From assembly GCF_010365305.1 (NCBI RefSeq), contig NZ_CP048279.1, positions 1,736,001 through 1,800,000 on the forward strand: DNA of 64,000 nt, read 5' to 3'. The stretch is from Staphylococcus sp. MI 10-1553 (lineage in GTDB: Bacteria > Bacillota > Bacilli > Staphylococcales > Staphylococcaceae). Below, in pieces: positions 59,687 to 64,000 of the stretch (position 1 is its first letter; each line of letters opens with the position of its first letter). A program made the position numbers and the translations under genes. A model generated the notes under the pieces. It was not told where the DNA came from. It saw nothing but the letters and a program-made list of their open reading frames with translations, and ran no database searches.

Positions 59687-59828
59687 ACAAACACCTCCTT
59701 TTTCTAGGATTTCGTTCTGTATGTTAATAAATCTATATGATTATATGGATAAAAATAAGAATCATACAAGTTCAATTGTACGTTTTGAACAACGAAAAAT
59801 CAAGGTTTCTGTCGCGATAACAAATAAA

Positions 59829-59880
59829 AAGCGATAGACACAGAATTGACGAATCCTGCCCACATCGCTTATTATTGAAG
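59829..59880 (-). terminator. recA terminator
   Basis: AAGCGAT and ATCGCTT enclose about 38 nt; on the minus strand TTTTTATTTG follows. Confidence 0.65.
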
Positions 59881-59912
59881 TATGTTTCTTTTTAAATGAA
59901 TTATATTTATTA

Positions 59913-60956
59913 TTATTCATCAAAAAGTGTTTGTGTTTCTTCTTGTTCAGGTTCTTCTACATCACCATCATAAATGCCGAGTTTTTCACGTAATTTACGG
60001 TCAATTTCATCTTCAAGTTTAGGGTTTTCAAGTAAAAATTGTTTCACGTTCTCTTTACCTTGACCCATACGTTCACCGTTGTATGAATACCAAGCACCTG
60101 ATTTATCTACAATGTCGTATTGTACACCTAAATCAATCAATTCGCCTTCTCGTGAAATCCCTTTACCATACATGATATCCACTTCTGCTACTTTGAATGG
60201 TGGTGCCACTTTATTTTTAACAACTTTAATTTTTGTACGGTTACCTACAATATCTTGGCCTTGCTTCAATTGTTCCGCACGACGTACTTCTAAACGAACT
60301 GAACTGTAGAATTTCAGTGCACGGCCCCCTGGTGTCGTTTCAGGGTTACCGAACATGACACCTACTTTTTCACGGATTTGGTTAATAAAGATAGCTGTCG
60401 TTTTTGATTTTGAAATAGCTGCAGAAAGTTTGCGCAATGCTTGAGACATTAAACGCGCTTGTAAACCAACATGCGTATCACCCATTTCACCCTCAATTTC
60501 AGCTTTAGGTGTCAATGCCGCAACTGAGTCGACAATGATAATGTCCACTGCGCCACTTCTGACAAAGGCTTCTGCAATTTCAAGTCCTTGTTCACCGTGG
60601 TCTGGTTGTGAAAGGTACAAGTTGTCAATATCTACACCTAATGCTTCAGCGTAAACTGGGTCGAGTGCGTGTTCGGCATCAATAAATGCAGCAATACCGC
60701 CATTTTTTTGTACTTCAGCAATGGCATGTAAAGCAACTGTTGTTTTACCAGAACTTTCGGGACCATAAACTTCGATGATACGACCTTTAGGATAGCCGCC
60801 AACCCCTAATGCATGGTCTAGCGTTACCGAACCACTTGAAACACTTGAAACGCGGCGATCTTTATTCTCGCCCAGTTTCATGACGGCACCTTTACCAAAT
60901 GATTTTTCCATATTTTTAATTACTGTATCTAGCGCTTTTTGACGTTCATTATCCAA
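59913..60956 (-). CDS. recA: RecA recombinase
   Basis: The 347-residue protein forms filaments on single-stranded DNA, drives strand exchange and triggers LexA cleavage. It has Walker [29 protein letters not shown], and the L2 loop [20 protein letters not shown]; the tail is acidic. The start is TTG 60956 ([10 protein letters not shown]), eight bases after AGGGGG, giving the exact S. aureus length. An ATG at 61010 would add 18 non-conserved residues. A LexA box lies upstream. Confidence 0.98.
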   Translation of the reverse strand: MDNERQKALDTVIKNMEKSFGKGAVMKLGENKDRRVSSVSSGSVTLDHALGVGGYPKGRIIEVYGPESSGKTTVALHAIAEVQKNGGIAAFIDAEHALDPVYAEALGVDIDNLYLSQPDHGEQGLEIAEAFVRSGAVDIIIVDSVAALTPKAEIEGEMGDTHVGLQARLMSQALRKLSAAISKSKTTAIFINQIREKVGVMFGNPETTPGGRALKFYSSVRLEVRRAEQLKQGQDIVGNRTKIKVVKNKVAPPFKVAEVDIMYGKGISREGELIDLGVQYDIVDKSGAWYSYNGERMGQGKENVKQFLLENPKLEDEIDRKLREKLGIYDGDVEEPEQEETQTLFDE

Positions 60957-61038
60957 TTTAGGACCCCCTACTTGATCGAAATTTCCTTTTAATTTAATTC
61001 TACTATACATGGTATTAAATCAAATTACAAGTGTTTTG

Positions 61039-61052
61039 CGAATGTTTGTTCG
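61039..61052. promoter_or_regulatory. LexA box of recA
   Basis: On the minus strand CGAACAAACATTCG matches CGAAC-N4-GTTCG except one base. It lies 83 bases before the TTG start of recA. Confidence 0.8.
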
Positions 61053-61094
61053 TTATTTTTGAAGCATAATTCCTTCGAAACAGAACGCATGTAC

Positions 61095-62270
61095 TTATAT
61101 TTTATCAATTATAGATCGGTTTTCAGGATGTTTTAACCAATTTAACCACGTAATTAAAATATAGTTTTGACTTCTGTCACGCTGTAAATGTCTCATTTGT
61201 GCCATTTTAAACGTTTTAATGTGGAACGCATCACCTGCTAATAATCCTATATAAACTGTGTTATCTTGAGAGAGTATGCTGATGGCCTGTTCACTCTCAT
61301 AAAGCGCTTGAACAAACAGTGCCGCTGAATAAAGTTGCTCTTCTATAACATCTGATACATCTAAAAATTGAGGATGATGCAACATATATCCTTTCAGTAA
61401 ATGTTGGGCATCTTCTTGCTTCAATCGGGCATGAAATAACCCTTCTGTTACTTGGTCATATACTGCAAATGTTTGATGTTGTAGTTGTAAAACAGCTCGT
61501 TCAGGTGTCATGTCATCAGAACCATAGTAATACAAACCGATACGCTTTAGTATTTCTTGTTTTATCGGTGCAATCAACTGTTTTGTCACTTCAGTGTTTT
61601 CACCACTTGCTGTTATGCGAATGGTCACTTCATGCGCTCCTGCTAGTGGGGCAATCGTTGGGTTTGACTGCGCATCAATCAAGTCCATCAGTTCAGTTTC
61701 AACTTGTGATTCACCAATGCCACAAAAACGTAAAACTTCTGATCCAATCGTTTGACCGCTTTGAGAGAAGTACGGCATCAATTCATTCACGACCATAGGC
61801 TCAAGTTCTTTAGGTGGTCCAGGCAACATCACGATATGCTTATTGTCATGTTGAACATAAATACCTGGTGCCATACCGACTTGATTCGCCAAAACTTCAG
61901 CGCCTTCAATAACTAAAGCCTGTTGTTTATTGTTTGGTGTCATGACTTTACCATGTTGTTTGAAGTAATCTTCTATATCATCCATTGCTTCTTGATTCAT
62001 GACAAGTTCTTTGTTCAACACTTCTGCCACTGTTTGTTTCGTTAAATCATCTTTCGTCGGACCAAGTCCCCCTGTAAATACGAGCACATCGTATTGTTGT
62101 AAAGCACGTCTTGTCACATTTTCAAGACGTTGTGCATTATCCCCAACTACGATATGTTCCAATACATGATGACCTGATTCGTTAAATTTTTGCGATACAA
62201 ATTGCGCATTCGTATTAACAATTTGGCCTAGCAGTAGTTCTGATCCCACTGCAATAATACATACTTTCAT
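61095..62270 (-). CDS. cinA: CinA-family protein with degenerate C-terminal domain
   Basis: The 391-residue protein has the N-terminal MoCF/COG1058 ADP-ribose pyrophosphatase-like domain (MKVCIIAVGSELLLGQIVNT, FTGGLGPTKDDLTKQTVAEV, LPGPPKELEPMV). Its C-terminal third corresponds to the nicotinamide-nucleotide deamidase domain but lacks the usual ESCTGG motif, so deamidase activity is unlikely. It lies between pgsA and recA as usual. ATG 62270 has GGGG upstream. Confidence 0.92.
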   Translation of the reverse strand: MKVCIIAVGSELLLGQIVNTNAQFVSQKFNESGHHVLEHIVVGDNAQRLENVTRRALQQYDVLVFTGGLGPTKDDLTKQTVAEVLNKELVMNQEAMDDIEDYFKQHGKVMTPNNKQQALVIEGAEVLANQVGMAPGIYVQHDNKHIVMLPGPPKELEPMVVNELMPYFSQSGQTIGSEVLRFCGIGESQVETELMDLIDAQSNPTIAPLAGAHEVTIRITASGENTEVTKQLIAPIKQEILKRIGLYYYGSDDMTPERAVLQLQHQTFAVYDQVTEGLFHARLKQEDAQHLLKGYMLHHPQFLDVSDVIEEQLYSAALFVQALYESEQAISILSQDNTVYIGLLAGDAFHIKTFKMAQMRHLQRDRSQNYILITWLNWLKHPENRSIIDKI

Positions 62271-62372
62271 ATTTTCGTCCCCCATCTTTCGTTCATGTTG
62301 ATTGTCGTATTCATTACATTTTATTTTATCTTACATCGCTATTTTATAAAAAGAAAAACGCCAAAAACAGTT

Positions 62373-62405
62373 AAAAAAATGACTAGGATACTTACCCTAG
62401 CCATT
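62373..62405 (-). terminator. pgsA terminator
   Basis: TGgCTAGG and CCTAGtCA enclose GTAAGTAT; a run of seven T follows on the minus strand. Confidence 0.8.
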
Positions 62406-62490
62406 TATATTTGCTATTTAGTAAAAACGAATGATTATAAAAAACGATGGTTCAACCATTGTCATCATCTTTCTTAAATAGGTGCGTTGC

Positions 62491-63075
62491 TTATTTTTTA
62501 TCTTGTAAAAATACGTCACGGCCTTTGTAAAAGTACTCAACACCAGAAAGCACTGTGAAAAAGACACCGATGTATAATAAAACTTGTCCTAAGCTGAAAC
62601 CAATCCACTGGCTGAAAGGTTCACCTAATAAAATTAAAATCAATGCAACCATCGTCACTGCCGTTTTAATCTTTCCCAATTGACCCGCAGCACTGACAAA
62701 ACCTTGTTCGATTTGCAATAAACGTAATCCTGTAACTGCAAATTCACGTGCAATGATAATCACTGCGACAACTGAGTTCGTTAAACCGAGTTCGACTAGA
62801 ACAATCAGTGCAGCAGAAACGAGTAGTTTGTCTGCAAGTGGGTCTAAAAATTTCCCCATATTCGTAACAATTTGCCATTTACGTGCTAAATAACCATCTA
62901 AAAAATCACTTAACGACGCCAAAATAAAGATGATACCGCTGATTAAAAATTCAATACGAATCGGCTGTCCTCCCAAAAATGTCACTTGCCCCATTCCAAA
63001 ATCTACAAGTGCGAATAACATAAAAATAGGGATTAAAATAACACGAAAGACGGTAATCTGATTCGGTATATTCAT
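62491..63075 (-). CDS. pgsA: CDP-diacylglycerol-glycerol-3-phosphate 3-phosphatidyltransferase
   Basis: The 194-residue membrane enzyme makes phosphatidylglycerol phosphate, the committed step to phosphatidylglycerol and cardiolipin. The CDP-alcohol phosphotransferase signature is complete: [20 protein letters not shown] followed by LDPLADKLL. Several hydrophobic helices surround it. ATG 63075 is preceded by GAGGAG. It is cotranscribed with the RodZ-like gene 40 bases upstream. Confidence 0.96.
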   Translation of the reverse strand: MNIPNQITVFRVILIPIFMLFALVDFGMGQVTFLGGQPIRIEFLISGIIFILASLSDFLDGYLARKWQIVTNMGKFLDPLADKLLVSAALIVLVELGLTNSVVAVIIIAREFAVTGLRLLQIEQGFVSAAGQLGKIKTAVTMVALILILLGEPFSQWIGFSLGQVLLYIGVFFTVLSGVEYFYKGRDVFLQDKK

Positions 63076-63116
63076 GTTTGCTCCTCTTTTCACTCAATCT
63101 ATATCTGATGCTCTTA

Positions 63117-63512
63117 TTATAACATAAGGGTCATGAGCACCCAAAGTACAGCTGTGACACCTGTCAATAAACCTATTAAAATCGCCACTTTTTTAGGTTG
63201 TTGATCTGATTGTGTAAAATTCAGCACCTCTTTTTGTTGGGCAATTTGTTCTAAAATTACATGGGCTTGGCGTTGGATTGCAGGTAATTCTTTATCATGC
63301 TTCTCCATGAGCAGACGCCCATCGATATTGACAGACTGTGCATATTTTTGAATAAACCCACGGATGTGATTCGGATGTTCGAACTGGTCAAAACGGTTTT
63401 GTTCAATATTCACGAGTGTCTCTCGTTGAATTTGCGTTCTTTTTTCTAGTTCAGTTAACGTCATACCTAAACGTTCTCTTTTGCTTTGTAATACTTCTCC
63501 AATGGTCCGCAC
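63117..63512 (-). CDS. RodZ-like protein (YmfM): HTH_25 domain plus membrane helix
   Basis: The 131-residue protein has an N-terminal helix-turn-helix (GEVLQSKRERLGMTLTELEK, IQRETLVNIEQ) and the RodZ-typical HIRGFIQKYAQSVNID. One transmembrane helix near the C terminus (VAILIGLLTGVTAVLWVLMT) follows, but there is almost no extracellular domain. RodZ links the cytoskeleton to the elongation machinery; the short staphylococcal version may be reduced. It precedes pgsA, as in Bacillus (ymfM-pgsA-cinA-recA-rny). Confidence 0.9.
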   Translation of the reverse strand: MRTIGEVLQSKRERLGMTLTELEKRTQIQRETLVNIEQNRFDQFEHPNHIRGFIQKYAQSVNIDGRLLMEKHDKELPAIQRQAHVILEQIAQQKEVLNFTQSDQQPKKVAILIGLLTGVTAVLWVLMTLML

Positions 63513-63530
63513 CTGTCATTCCCCCCATCG

Positions 63531-64000
63531 TTACAGTGAACCGAAACCGTCACCAAAGCCGCCAAAAGTATCACCAAAATCTAAGTTATTTTTACTTCTA
63601 ACGGTTTGCTTTTTCATTTCTTCATATTCAATTTCTTGGTTTTCTTCGGCACGCAATTCGATAATATAATCAAAATCATCCATAATATAGTCACTCGCTT
63701 CGACAAATAAGTCCGGATGTTCCACGACTTTAACAGATGGTAAGGTCATGACTTCTTTGACGAGTTCCTGATGTTTCGGATTCGTTTCTCTTGCTGTCAC
63801 TGCACCATCTATAATGTATACATGATCTTTATCATATTCACCTTTAATTAAAGAACTTCGCACAGTTTGTTTAATGAGTGTCGAACTGATAAACAACCAT
63901 TTTTTATGCGCCGAAACACTGCCCGCCACGATAGATTCGGTTTTTCCGACACGTGGCATGCCTCGAATACCAATCAATTTGTGACCCTCTTCTTTAAATA
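63531..64000 (-). CDS. YmfK/DUF3388-family protein, 5' end beyond the window
   Basis: The frame is open to the window edge (upstream residues FKEEGHKLIG before IRGMPRVGKTES), so the start is missing. The visible 156 residues include RGMPRVGKTESIVAGSVSAH, which looks like a nucleotide-binding loop, and a Gly/Phe-rich tail FGDTFGGFGDGFGSL. The position before ymfM and pgsA fits B. subtilis ymfK. Function is unknown. Confidence 0.8.
   Translation of the reverse strand, partial: FKEEGHKLIGIRGMPRVGKTESIVAGSVSAHKKWLFISSTLIKQTVRSSLIKGEYDKDHVYIIDGAVTARETNPKHQELVKEVMTLPSVKVVEHPDLFVEASDYIMDDFDYIIELRAEENQEIEYEEMKKQTVRSKNNLDFGDTFGGFGDGFGSL

Overview
The window is low-GC Firmicute chromosome and almost certainly Staphylococcus. 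The evidence is the protein sequences (LexA/SosA, Hfq, GlpP, KorAB, MutSL, RNase Y, RecA), strong AGGAGG-type ribosome binding sites, frequent TTG and GTG starts, and a gene order that, read backwards, follows the S. aureus block pgsA-cinA-recA-rny-korAB-miaB-mutS-mutL-glpP-glpF-glpK-glpD-miaA-hfq-gpx-hflX-glnRA ... nuc-lysC-hom-thrC-thrB ... rpmG-rpsN-guaC-lexA-tkt. It is not S. aureus itself: sequences diverge, katA is absent beside rpmG, and the spaces between core genes hold different accessory genes. A species of the S. hyicus/intermedius (pseudintermedius-like) group is my inference only.

Layout. 1-6.8 kb: SOS locus (sosA and lexA diverging over three LexA boxes), a CAP-domain secreted protein with an apparent ATC start, guaC, and the divergent pair rpsN (zinc-free S14) and rpmG with Zur-like boxes. 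6.9-13.4 kb: HAD phosphatase, the hom-thrC-thrB threonine operon and a divergent aspartokinase. 13.9-16.5 kb: a SarA-family regulator, a cluster of hairpins, a NERD-like membrane protein, membrane-anchored thermonuclease and a small membrane protein.

16.5-26.5 kb is an accessory region. It holds the decayed 5' part of a S. aureus-type cas9 (about the first 400 codons, with a stop, three frameshifts and an internal deletion). Directly upstream lies what looks like a complete tracrRNA gene: promoter, anti-repeat, a hairpin with compensating changes, and terminator. Then come an amino-acid permease/C26 amidotransferase operon, two nuclease remnants joined head to head, an MFS/glycerophosphodiesterase operon, a PH-SHOCT protein, and a set of very small hydrophobic peptides next to a helix-turn-helix gene.

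26.5-36 kb: glnRA, an aluminium-resistance-type PLP enzyme and hflX; then a glutathione peroxidase gene split by an IS110-family element, a frameshifted Panacea-domain gene, and lipase-miaA-hfq in an orientation inverted relative to their flanks. 36-47 kb: glpD, glpK and glpF with GlpP-type leader hairpins and a CcpA cre site, an LD-carboxypeptidase, glpP, mutL and mutS. 47-64 kb: intergenic repeats, ThiW, ricA, miaB, a thiamine-binding protein, korBA, ymdB, a cadmium/zinc efflux pair, rny, recA (with LexA box), cinA, pgsA and the ymfM/ymfK-type genes at the edge.

The most unusual items are the orphan tracrRNA beside dead cas9, the IS110 insertion with a long non-coding end that could encode a bridge RNA, and the three-ORF micropeptide/HTH cascade at 25.8-26.2 kb.
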